A DNA stretch of 10,371 nucleotides, taken from assembly GCA_023393485.1 (NCBI GenBank), contig JAEWLD010000101.1, positions 1-10,371 on the forward strand, in the 5' to 3' direction. Under the pieces are notes generated by a model. That model was given only the letters and a program-made list of their open reading frames with translations, searched no databases and was not told the origin of the DNA. The stretch is from Bacteroidota bacterium. GTDB lineage: Bacteria; Bacteroidota; Bacteroidia; Flavobacteriales; Flavobacteriaceae. Position 1 is the first letter of the stretch, and each line of letters opens with the position of its first letter. Of the stretch, positions 1-5,594 are shown one piece after another. Both the position numbers and the translations under genes were made by a program.

Positions 1-359
1 GTGAAATCCTGGTCGTCCTGCTTTTTCGTGCCTTTCATAAAAAGCACATTTTTGCCGCCAAGGGTCGTTTCGCCCCGGTCCGTGATTTCCATGTCGCCGG
101 CTTTGCCATCTTTAAGCGACGATTTCATTTCGGCATAGGATTTTGGCGCAACCATGGCGACGATACCCGCGGTCTGGTCTGCATTTATGTAAGTATTGCC
201 TTGATTCATCGTGTAGATGGTTTGGTCGATGTCCATTGCGATTTTGGCGTTCATCGCCATTTCAAGTTTCGCGGCAGCAGATTCATTTTTTGAATTCTGG
301 TCTTGTGCCGGACAGTAAATCGTTGCAAAAAGGCATGCCGCCAATATTAGTTTTTTCAT
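1..359 (-). CDS. Small secreted protein of unknown function, last visible gene of the paa operon (3' end outside window)
   Basis: About 119 codons are visible from an ATG at 357-359; the reading frame is open to the left edge, so the C-terminus is missing. The product begins MKKLILAACLFATIYCPAQD, a typical Sec signal peptide with likely cleavage after CPA; the Cys is not in a convincing lipobox (TIYC), so a soluble periplasmic or secreted protein is more likely than a lipoprotein. The mature part starts with a polar stretch rich in Asn, Ser and Ala (QNSKNESAAAK), followed by a mixed alpha/beta region with a segment DRGETTLGGKNVLFMKGT. That segment loosely recalls proteins of the DcrB/PsbP-like fold, but this is a weak impression. 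The start lies only 5 bases after the paaI stop with no room for a separate promoter, so it is probably cotranscribed with the phenylacetate genes. It is not a known Paa enzyme and its role is unknown. Confidence 0.75.
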   Translation of the reverse strand, partial: MKKLILAACLFATIYCPAQDQNSKNESAAAKLEMAMNAKIAMDIDQTIYTMNQGNTYINADQTAGIVAMVAPKSYAEMKSSLKDGKAGDMEITDRGETTLGGKNVLFMKGTKKQDDQDF

Positions 360-364
360 GTGTT

Positions 365-766
365 TTACCATTGTTTGTCGCTTCTGTAAACCGTTCCTTT
401 GAACAGCGCGACCGTTTTATCTTCTTTTTTTATTTCGACGGTATAAAAACCGAATTTGTTCTTCAATGCATTTTCAGTTGCGACGGCCACAATCCTATCG
501 CCGGCCTTCAGTGCTTCAATGTGGTTGATCGACGTATCGATGCTGACCGACTGCCGTCCGTGCGAATTCGACGCAAAAGCGAGCGCGCTATCGGCCAATG
601 CGTAGGTAATCGAACCGTGCGCAATCCCGAATCCGTTGGCCATTTCATCGCGTACGGTCATCGACAAAACGCTTTTTCCTGCCGAAACCTCATCGACCGA
701 AATGCCGAGCCATTGGCTAAAGGCGTCGTTGTCAAACATTTTATTGACGATATCGCGCGGCGTCAT
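365..766 (-). CDS. paaI: PaaI-type hotdog-fold acyl-CoA thioesterase
   Basis: A 133-residue single hotdog domain, close to the usual PaaI length. The family signature is clear: Asn44, the His50-Gly51 pair and Asp59 within [18 protein letters not shown], which corresponds to the Asn/HGG/catalytic Asp block of E. coli PaaI; the usual second Gly of HGG is Ser here. Known PaaI enzymes are cytoplasmic tetramers that hydrolyse ring-hydroxylated phenylacetyl-CoA and related CoA esters. They are thought to release CoA trapped in dead-end or toxic epoxide-derived products of the epoxidase. The start ATG overlaps the paaH stop in an ATGA junction, so translation is probably coupled to paaH. Position inside the paa operon supports the specific PaaI call over a generic thioesterase. 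Confidence 0.93.
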   Translation of the reverse strand: MTPRDIVNKMFDNDAFSQWLGISVDEVSAGKSVLSMTVRDEMANGFGIAHGSITYALADSALAFASNSHGRQSVSIDTSINHIEALKAGDRIVAVATENALKNKFGFYTVEIKKEDKTVALFKGTVYRSDKQW

Positions 767-1914
767 GAGAAGAACGTTTTGTTTTCACGCGCCATTTTTC
801 TGAGCAAAACACTGCAACGATAGCGGTCTTCGTGATATTCATCATACAATTGATCGAGTGTATCGACGCATTTTTGGATGCCGATTTCGTCGGCCCAGGC
901 CAAAAGTCCTTTTGGGTAATTGACGCCTTTGGTCATTGCATTGTCGATGTCTTTGGCCGAAGCTACGTTCAAATGCAATGCATCGGCGGCTTCGTTGATG
1001 AGCATTGCCAATATGCGATTGAAAATCTGCTTTCCTGGCAATTCGTCTTCGGTCGGCTTTGGCATATCGACGGAATAATCGTAAAATCCGCGGCCGGTTT
1101 TCCTTCCTAAAAATCCGGCTTCGACCAATCGCTTTTGCGTAAACGAAGGCTTGTAGCGCGGGTCGAAATAAAACGCGGCGAACACGGTTTCGGTTACGGT
1201 ATAATTGACATCGTGGCCGATGAAATCCATCAGCTCGAACGGTCCCATCCGAAAACCGCCAAACGCTTTCATTGCCCAATCAATCGTGGCAAAATCGGCG
1301 ATTCCTTCCTCGTAAACTCGCAGCGCTTCGCCATAAAACGGACGCGCGACACGGTTGACGATAAAACCCGGCGTATCTTTGGCAACGGCGACGGTTTTCT
1401 GCCAGCCGGCGATGGTTTCGGCTGTCTTATCTAAAATGCTCTTATCTGTTTGGACGGCAGGAATCACTTCAACGAGCTGCATCAGCGGCGCCGGATTAAA
1501 GAAGTGGATACCGATGACGCGACCTGCGTTCTTACATGCCGATGCGATCGAAGCGATTGACAGCGATGACGTATTGGAGGCCAAAATTGCGTCCTGTCTG
1601 ACGATTTCTTCAAGGTCTGAAAACAGCTTTTTCTTGATGTCCAGGTTTTCGACGATGGCTTCAATCACAAGATCGGAATCGAATAATTCCTCAAGCGCTG
1701 ACACATATGAAATAGCGCCCGAAATCCTTTGTTTTTCGGCCGAATCGATTTTGCCTTTTTCGACGAGTTTGATCAGCGTATTTTCAAGCGACGACTGGCT
1801 GCGAGACAAAGTGTCAGCATTGCTGTCGTAGATTTTCACCCTACAACCCGCCGTCGCCGCAACCTGCGCAATGCCGCTGCCCATTGTTCCGCTTCCTATT
1901 ATAGCTATATTCAT
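763..1914 (-). CDS. paaH: 3-hydroxyacyl-CoA dehydrogenase (3-hydroxyadipyl-CoA dehydrogenase), short form
   Basis: A 383-residue NAD-dependent dehydrogenase that in this pathway oxidises 3-hydroxyadipyl-CoA to 3-oxoadipyl-CoA. The Rossmann domain starts at residue 1 with [15 protein letters not shown] (GxGxxG at 7-12). The active-site segments are NTSSLSI (about 114-120), GIHFFNPAP with His137 and Asn140, Glu149, and FIVNR with Asn187. A first C-terminal 3HCDH domain covers about 183-279 and ends in [12 protein letters not shown] second, shorter 3HCDH-like domain covers about 296-379. E. coli PaaH (475 residues) has an extra linker domain between the two halves; here only about 15 residues join them. 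I chose the ATG at 1912-1914 because the Rossmann strand begins immediately after it; a longer frame to 1992 begins with TTG, adds 26 charged residues and would overlap paaG. Confidence 0.92.
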   Translation of the reverse strand: MNIAIIGSGTMGSGIAQVAATAGCRVKIYDSNADTLSRSQSSLENTLIKLVEKGKIDSAEKQRISGAISYVSALEELFDSDLVIEAIVENLDIKKKLFSDLEEIVRQDAILASNTSSLSIASIASACKNAGRVIGIHFFNPAPLMQLVEVIPAVQTDKSILDKTAETIAGWQKTVAVAKDTPGFIVNRVARPFYGEALRVYEEGIADFATIDWAMKAFGGFRMGPFELMDFIGHDVNYTVTETVFAAFYFDPRYKPSFTQKRLVEAGFLGRKTGRGFYDYSVDMPKPTEDELPGKQIFNRILAMLINEAADALHLNVASAKDIDNAMTKGVNYPKGLLAWADEIGIQKCVDTLDQLYDEYHEDRYRCSVLLRKMARENKTFFS

Positions 1915-1957
1915 TAATTTATTAAACTCTATTGTCCTTCTACTTTTGACTTTCGAC
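1915..1957 (-). repeat. Degenerate 7-base repeat array in the paaG-paaH gap
   Basis: The 43-base spacer, read in the direction of transcription from the paaG TAA stop, resolves into successive heptamers GTCGAAA, GTCAAAA, GTAGAAG, GACAATA, GAGTTTA, followed by an A/T-rich stretch (ATAAATTA) and the paaH ATG. The first three or four units are clearly related; the later ones are weak. No clear Shine-Dalgarno sequence is visible close to the start. No inverted partner is present in this gap. It is one of several unrelated-sequence arrays with the same period in this operon. Confidence 0.6.
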
Positions 1958-2737
1958 TTATTTCCCTTTAAATTCCGGTTGACGCTTCTCAATGAAGGCG
2001 TTCACACCTTCGTTATAATCATATGAATCGCTGGCTTCAATCTGCAGGTCGGATTCCATCTCCAACTGCTGCTGAAGGTCGTTGACCATTGATTTGTTGA
2101 GCAATTTCTTGGTCAGCGCGATGGCGTGCGTCGGCATTTTCGATAATGTCACCGCGAGTTTTTCGACTTCTTCCTCAAACAAAGCAACCGGATAAAACTT
2201 ATAGATCATGCCGATTTCGAAAGCTTCCTTCGCACCTACTTTGTCGCCAAGCATCATCAACGCCGATGCTTTCTGGAAACCGATCAGGCGCGGCAAAAAG
2301 AATGTTCCGGCGCTGTCAGGCACAAGCCCGATTTTACTGAATGCCTGAATAAACGATGCGCTTTCATTTGCCACGACAATGTCACACGCCAGGGCGATAT
2401 TGGCGCCCGCACCAGCCGCCACGCCATTTACGGCAGCGACTATAGGCTTGGGAATTGTGCGGATGCGTTTGATGATCGGGTTGTAGCCTTCGTCGAGAAT
2501 TTTATCAAAACCCGGCATCGTTTCGGGCGTTGTGACTTCTTTCAGGTCCTGCCCGGCACAAAATGCCTTGCCTTCACCTTTGATGACGATTACGCGAACA
2601 TTGGCATCGTTAGCGCATTGATCGAGCGCCGCATGTATTTGGATGCGCATGTCATGGTTGAAGCTGTTGAAGACATCGGGCCGGTTCAGCGTGATGTAGC
2701 CGATGCTGTTTTCGATTTTTAGTACAATTGGATCCAT
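1958..2737 (-). CDS. paaG: Enoyl-CoA hydratase/isomerase family protein, 1,2-epoxyphenylacetyl-CoA isomerase PaaG
   Basis: A 259-residue crotonase-family protein, close to E. coli PaaG (262). It isomerises ring-1,2-epoxyphenylacetyl-CoA to 2-oxepin-2(3H)-ylidene-CoA in the cytoplasm. Crotonase landmarks are visible: LNRP near residue 17, AFCAGQDL at 58-65 (first oxyanion segment), GVAAGAGA at 105-112 (second oxyanion segment) and [12 protein letters not shown] at 134-145. The residue after VP is Asp141, as in the IPDCGGT motif of PaaG, where hydratases of the PaaF/crotonase type usually have Glu; the YNPIIKRI segment also recalls PaaG. This is why I prefer PaaG over PaaF. The ATG at 2735-2737 places the first beta strand ([16 protein letters not shown]) in the normal position. 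The frame remains open upstream to a GTG at 2774-2776, but that extension translates the repeat-bearing spacer. Confidence 0.9.
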   Translation of the reverse strand: MDPIVLKIENSIGYITLNRPDVFNSFNHDMRIQIHAALDQCANDANVRVIVIKGEGKAFCAGQDLKEVTTPETMPGFDKILDEGYNPIIKRIRTIPKPIVAAVNGVAAGAGANIALACDIVVANESASFIQAFSKIGLVPDSAGTFFLPRLIGFQKASALMMLGDKVGAKEAFEIGMIYKFYPVALFEEEVEKLAVTLSKMPTHAIALTKKLLNKSMVNDLQQQLEMESDLQIEASDSYDYNEGVNAFIEKRQPEFKGK

Positions 2738-2811
2738 TTGTTGGTTACTAGTGGTTAGAGGCTCGATTGTTTCCACTAACCGTATTTTTAATTGTCATTT
2801 ATCAATTTACT
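2738..2811 (-). repeat. 7-base repeat array and imperfect hairpin in the paaD-paaG gap
   Basis: The spacer holds two repeat parts. Next to paaD, plus-strand bases 2791-2811 read as heptamers ATTGTCA, TTTATCA, ATTTACT, so the paaD stop codon lies inside the last unit. Nearer paaG, 2741-2782 reads in the same period as TTGGTTA, CTAGTGG, TTAGAGG, CTCGATT, GTTTCCA, CTAACCG. Within it GGTT-act-AGTGG (2743-2754) pairs with CCACTAACC (2773-2781), giving a 9-bp stem with a 3-base bulge and an 18-base loop. A perfect 6-bp alternative is GGTTAG (2753-2758) with CTAACC (2776-2781). There is no T-run suited to a terminator. Confidence 0.6.
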
Positions 2812-3307
2812 TCAGGCATTTAAAATAATCAAACGGCTCCTGACAGTCATTGCATTGGAACATGGCTTTGCACGCTGTAGAAGCAAATTGGCTGACCAGC
2901 CGCGTATTGGTTGAACCGCATTGCGGACATTTGACGATTTTAGCATTGCCGAGCAAAGCCATCTTATCACCCGGCTCATCGAGCGGTGCAGCAATGCCGT
3001 ATGCTTCAAGCGCCATGCGTCCTTTTGGCGTAATCCAGTCGGTTGTCCAGGCAGGCGATAAAACCAATTCTACTTTGGCGTCGATGCCTTTCTCGCTGAG
3101 CGCCTTTTTGATGTCGTCACCGATGACGTCCATTGCCGGGCAGCCCGAATACGTTGGGGTGATTGCAATTTCGGCGACGCCATTTACCATTTCGGCGCGA
3201 CGGACAACACCCATATCCATAATCGACAAGACCGGAATTTCGGGATCGGAAACCGATGCGAGAATTTCAGCGAGATTTGTGTTTATGTGTGGTTTTACCG
3301 TATTCAT
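2807..3307 (-). CDS. paaD: PaaD, Fe-S assembly (MIP18/DUF59) protein of the phenylacetyl-CoA epoxidase
   Basis: A 166-residue protein with the two-part PaaD architecture. Residues about 10-100 form a MIP18/DUF59 domain with SDPEIPVLSIMDMGVV (20-35) and the conserved TYSGCPAMDVI containing Cys56. Residues 127-164 form a C-terminal zinc-ribbon-like module with Cys127-x2-Cys130, Cys146, Cys152-x2-Cys155 and Cys164 (motif CNDCQEPFDYFKC). In characterised systems PaaD is needed for epoxidase activity and is thought to help maturation of the PaaE Fe-S centre; it is not a core subunit of the purified complex. All expected cysteines are present, so this should be functional. It lies between paaC and paaG with repeat-bearing gaps on both sides. 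Confidence 0.95.
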   Translation of the reverse strand: MNTVKPHINTNLAEILASVSDPEIPVLSIMDMGVVRRAEMVNGVAEIAITPTYSGCPAMDVIGDDIKKALSEKGIDAKVELVLSPAWTTDWITPKGRMALEAYGIAAPLDEPGDKMALLGNAKIVKCPQCGSTNTRLVSQFASTACKAMFQCNDCQEPFDYFKCLK

Positions 3308-3323
3308 TTTTTTGCTTTTTGAG

Positions 3324-3356
3324 AAACCTTTGGGGTTTTGAAAACCCCAAAGGTTT
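3324..3356 (-). repeat. 33-base palindrome in the paaC-paaD gap
   Basis: AAACCTTTGGGGTTTT (3324-3339) is the exact reverse complement of AAAACCCCAAAGGTTT (3341-3356), with a single base (3340) at the centre. The 16-base arms could form a very stable hairpin in the paa message or a cruciform in DNA. On the minus strand it is followed by CTCAAAAAGCAAAAAAATG, i.e. an A-rich leader to paaD and no U-tract, so it does not look like an intrinsic terminator in the direction of transcription. It begins 3 bases from the paaC stop. Related palindromes are, from memory, scattered in flavobacterial genomes, but this has not been checked here. Confidence 0.9.
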
Positions 3357-3359
3357 ACC

Positions 3360-4109
3360 CTACCAATTCATATTCGGATACGTCCGCTGCATAAACTGCA
3401 TATCAGCGAGCAAATATCCCATATGCTCGGTGTGGACACCATTTTTGCCTCCCTTTTGAAAATATTTCATTTCGGGAATCTCAAGGGTCGCCTCGTCTAA
3501 AATCTTTTTGACATTATCGATGAAAATTCCTTTGAGCTGTTTTACATCAACGCCAATGCCTTCACCAACCATTGCGCTGTCGGTGTCGGTCAAATGGAAA
3601 AGTTCATCGGTGAAGGTCCACAAATCGTCAATTGCGTTTTGGACGCGTTTGCGGCTTTCGTCGGTGCCGTCGCCTAAACGTTTGATCCAGTCAGACGAAA
3701 AGCGTTTGTGATAAGCGACTTCTTTGATTGATTTTTTGGCGATTGCCGCCAATGTATCATCTTTGCTGTGCTGTAATCCGTTCAAAAGCAGCAAATGGAA
3801 TTCATCGAACAGGAACTGGCGTACGATTGAATAAGCAAAATCGATGTTCGGCTGTTCAACCAAAAGCACGTTTTTGTACTCGCGCTCATTTCGTAAAAAC
3901 GCAATCGTATCTTCTGTCGCATCGCCGCCAAGCTGTTTGGCCGCGTACTGATAATAACTGCGCGTCTGCCCGAAAAGATCAAGCGCGATATTGGTCATTG
4001 CGATATCGGTTTCGAGATTCGGGCCATGGCCGCAAAGCTCACCCAGGCGTTGACCTAAGATAAGTGCGTTGTCTGCGATGCCGTAGATGTATTGGACGAG
4101 ATTGTTCAT
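3360..4109 (-). CDS. paaC: Phenylacetyl-CoA epoxidase structural subunit PaaC
   Basis: A 249-residue ferritin-like helical protein, matching the usual PaaC length (248 in E. coli). PaaC pairs with PaaA in the multicomponent epoxidase core and is structurally related to it but is a non-catalytic partner. Recognisable family segments are IYGIADNALILGQRLGE (8-24) with the following LCGHGP, EVAYHKRFSSDWIKRLGDGT (130-149) and the C-terminal GGKNGVHTEHMGYLLADMQ (220-238) followed by QRTYP. The start is the ATG at 4107-4109; a frame extending to a TTG at 4136 would translate part of the repeat array and is unlikely. It is separated from paaB by a repeat-bearing spacer of 84 bases and from paaD by the palindrome. 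Confidence 0.96.
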   Translation of the reverse strand: MNNLVQYIYGIADNALILGQRLGELCGHGPNLETDIAMTNIALDLFGQTRSYYQYAAKQLGGDATEDTIAFLRNEREYKNVLLVEQPNIDFAYSIVRQFLFDEFHLLLLNGLQHSKDDTLAAIAKKSIKEVAYHKRFSSDWIKRLGDGTDESRKRVQNAIDDLWTFTDELFHLTDTDSAMVGEGIGVDVKQLKGIFIDNVKKILDEATLEIPEMKYFQKGGKNGVHTEHMGYLLADMQFMQRTYPNMNW

Positions 4110-4117
4110 ATTTTTTT

Positions 4118-4190
4118 GTCGAATGTCGAACGTCAAACGTCAAACGAAACGCAACTAACTCGTTGGACGTTTGACCTTGGACGTTAGGAC
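4118..4190 (-). repeat. Inverted pair of 7-base repeat arrays in the paaB-paaC gap
   Basis: On the plus strand 4118-4152 reads as five consecutive heptamers: GTCGAAT, GTCGAAC, GTCAAAC, GTCAAAC, GAAACGC. After a short centre, 4162-4189 reads GTTGGAC, GTTTGAC, CTTGGAC, GTTAGGA. The two sides are inverted with respect to each other: GTCAAACGTCAAACGA (4132-4147) pairs with TCGTTGGACGTTTGAC (4160-4175) at 15 of 16 positions, with a 12-base loop. The message would therefore carry a long hairpin between the paaB stop and the paaC start. No U-run follows in the direction of transcription that would make it a strong terminator. Confidence 0.85.
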
Positions 4191-4193
4191 GTT

Positions 4194-4475
4194 TTACATA
4201 TGTTTCAATTCCTCCGGCAATTCATAAAATGTCGGGTGACGATAAGCCTTGTCTTTCGCCGGTTCAAAAAATTCTCCGTTGTTTTCAGGATTCGACGCTG
4301 TAATAGCCGACGAAGGCACAACCCAAATGCTGACGCCTTCCATTCTTCTGGTATAGACGTCGCGGGCATTTTCAAGTGCCATGGTTGCATCACTTGCGTG
4401 CAAGCTTCCGCAATGACGATGTTCGAGCCCGTTTTTTGAGCGGACGAATACTTCCCAAAGTGGCCAGTTATTCAT
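4194..4475 (-). CDS. paaB: Phenylacetyl-CoA epoxidase subunit PaaB
   Basis: A 93-residue protein, near the normal PaaB length of about 95. Its N-terminal half has the family hallmark WPLWEVFVRSKNGLEHRHCG followed by SLHASDATMALENARDVYTRR, and the conserved SIWVVPSSAI lies at about 49-58. PaaB is a small non-catalytic subunit of the epoxidase; in E. coli it is reported to bridge the PaaAC core and the reductase PaaE. It lies between paaA (25-base gap) and paaC in the standard A-B-C order. The start ATG at 4473-4475 is preceded on the minus strand by an A/T-rich TTATAATA. Confidence 0.97.
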   Translation of the reverse strand: MNNWPLWEVFVRSKNGLEHRHCGSLHASDATMALENARDVYTRRMEGVSIWVVPSSAITASNPENNGEFFEPAKDKAYRHPTFYELPEELKHM

Positions 4476-4481
4476 TATTAT

Positions 4482-4509
4482 AAATTTTGAATTTTAAATT
4501 TTAAATTAC
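4482..4509 (-). repeat. A/T-only 7-base repeat array in the paaA-paaB gap
   Basis: Plus-strand bases 4482-4509 read AAATTTT, GAATTTT, AAATTTT, AAATTAC: three near-identical heptamers and a fourth, diverged one. On the minus strand the array starts in the last codons of paaA and includes its TAA stop (AATTTAA units), leaving only a few bases before the paaB ATG. Low complexity makes chance more plausible here than for the other gaps, but the exact 7-base spacing matches them. Confidence 0.55.
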
Positions 4510-5445
4510 CTCAGCCGACTGTTTTTCTGCATAAGCCATTGCGGCGTCACGCACCCATTTGCCATTGTCCCAGGCGTTGCGCCGCGCTTCCATACGCGCC
4601 TTGTTACATGGGCCGTGGCCTTTGACTACCTGCCAGAATTCGTCCCAGTCCATATCGCCGTAGTCATAATGACCAGTCGCTTCGTTCCATTTCAGACTTG
4701 GATCTGGAATCGTCAAACCAAGTATATCGGCCTGCGGCACGGTTTGATCAACAAACTGTTGGCGCAATTCATCATTTGTTTTGCGTTTCAATTTCCATTT
4801 CATCGATTGCTCGGTATGGACAGATTCTGCATCCGTCGGGCCGAGCATCATCATCGACGGCCACCACCAGCGGTTGAGCGCGTCTTGTGCCATCGCTTTT
4901 TGTTCAGGTGTTCCGTTACAGAGTGTCAGCATGATTTCAAAGCCCTGGCGCTGATGGAAGCTTTCTTCCTTGCAAACGCGGACCATCGCACGCGCATATG
5001 GCCCGTAAGATGTTGCTGTAAGCGGAACTTGATTGATGATCGCCGCGCCGTCAACGAGCCAGCCGATGGCGCCCATGTCTGCCCAAGTAATGGTCGGATA
5101 ATTGAAAATCGACGAATATTTCGCTTCGCCCGAATGCAATTGGTCATACAATTCCTCACGCGAAATTCCGAGCGTTTCACACGCGCTATACAAATACAAT
5201 CCGTGACCGGCTTCATCCTGAACTTTTGCCAAAAGCGCGACTTTGCGACGCAATGACGGTGCGCGCGTAATCCAGTTTCCTTCAGGCAGCATGCCGACGA
5301 TTTCGGAATGTGCGTGCTGCGAGATCTGGCGGATGTGCGTTTTACGGTATTTTTCGGGCATCCAGTCTTTCGGCTCGATTTTTTGATCGTTGGCGATTTT
5401 CGCTTCGAATGCCGCTTCTAAACTTGCTAGTTCTTGTTCCGACAT
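4501..5445 (-). CDS. paaA: Phenylacetyl-CoA epoxidase catalytic (di-iron) subunit PaaA
   Basis: A 314-residue bacterial multicomponent monooxygenase-type ferritin fold. It carries the carboxylate-bridged di-iron site that inserts oxygen into the ring of phenylacetyl-CoA to give the 1,2-epoxide, using electrons delivered by PaaE. Candidate iron ligands are visible: Glu48 in HAHSEIVGM, Glu78 and His81 in [16 protein letters not shown], and Glu160/161 with His164 in [14 protein letters not shown]. Other strongly conserved PaaA segments are [16 protein letters not shown] (53-68), [19 protein letters not shown] (124-142) and [15 protein letters not shown] (191-205), plus the C-terminal [17 protein letters not shown]. 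All motif residues are intact. In this operon the gene comes after paaE and before paaB. Confidence 0.98.
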   Translation of the reverse strand: MSEQELASLEAAFEAKIANDQKIEPKDWMPEKYRKTHIRQISQHAHSEIVGMLPEGNWITRAPSLRRKVALLAKVQDEAGHGLYLYSACETLGISREELYDQLHSGEAKYSSIFNYPTITWADMGAIGWLVDGAAIINQVPLTATSYGPYARAMVRVCKEESFHQRQGFEIMLTLCNGTPEQKAMAQDALNRWWWPSMMMLGPTDAESVHTEQSMKWKLKRKTNDELRQQFVDQTVPQADILGLTIPDPSLKWNEATGHYDYGDMDWDEFWQVVKGHGPCNKARMEARRNAWDNGKWVRDAAMAYAEKQSAEVI

Positions 5446-5454
5446 AATTATTTA

Positions 5455-5594
5455 ATTGATAATTGATAATTGACAATTGACAATGGGGTGATTTGTCCAA
5501 CCTCAACCCTAGCTAATTGTTCCGAACCATCAATTCATTATTATCATTTACTTCTTCCGATTGTCAATTATCCATTGTCAATTGTCAATTTACT
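5455..5594 (-). repeat. Paired inverted 7-base repeat arrays in the paaE-paaA gap
   Basis: The 147-base spacer is framed by two arrays. The left one (plus strand 5455-5482) is ATTGATA, ATTGATA, ATTGACA, ATTGACA. The right one (5560-5594) is ATTGTCA, ATTATCC, ATTGTCA, ATTGTCA, ATTTACT and runs into the paaE stop codon. AATTGACAATTGACAATGG (5468-5486) is the exact reverse complement of CCATTGTCAATTGTCAATT (5572-5590), a 19-bp perfect inverted repeat separated by 85 bases of non-repeat sequence. The interior (about 5487-5558) shows no gene, no convincing promoter and no terminator. The array pair may fold the paaE-paaA message into a long stem. Confidence 0.88.

Noticed and set aside
143..823. 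Long open frame on the plus strand, opposite the left-end gene and paaI
   Set aside because: It is antisense to paaI and the signal-peptide protein, has a composition unlike a folded protein (many Cys, Arg and Phe in runs) and no recognisable domain.
1915..1992. Longer N-terminus for paaH starting at 1992
   Set aside because: The start would be TTG, would overlap paaG by 35 bases and would add a basic extension in front of a Rossmann strand that normally begins at the N-terminus.
2738..2776. Longer N-terminus for paaG starting at 2776
   Set aside because: The start would be GTG and the added 13 residues are translated from the repeat hairpin; the ATG at 2735-2737 gives the normal length.
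3324..3356. Intrinsic terminator between paaC and paaD
   Set aside because: The stem is strong but no U-run follows on the transcribed strand; the following bases are A-rich, and the downstream paa genes have no obvious promoter of their own.
5455..5594. CRISPR array or insertion sequence in the paaE-paaA gap
   Set aside because: Repeat units are 7 bases with no unique spacers between them, and the region is too short for a transposase; no target duplication was recognised.
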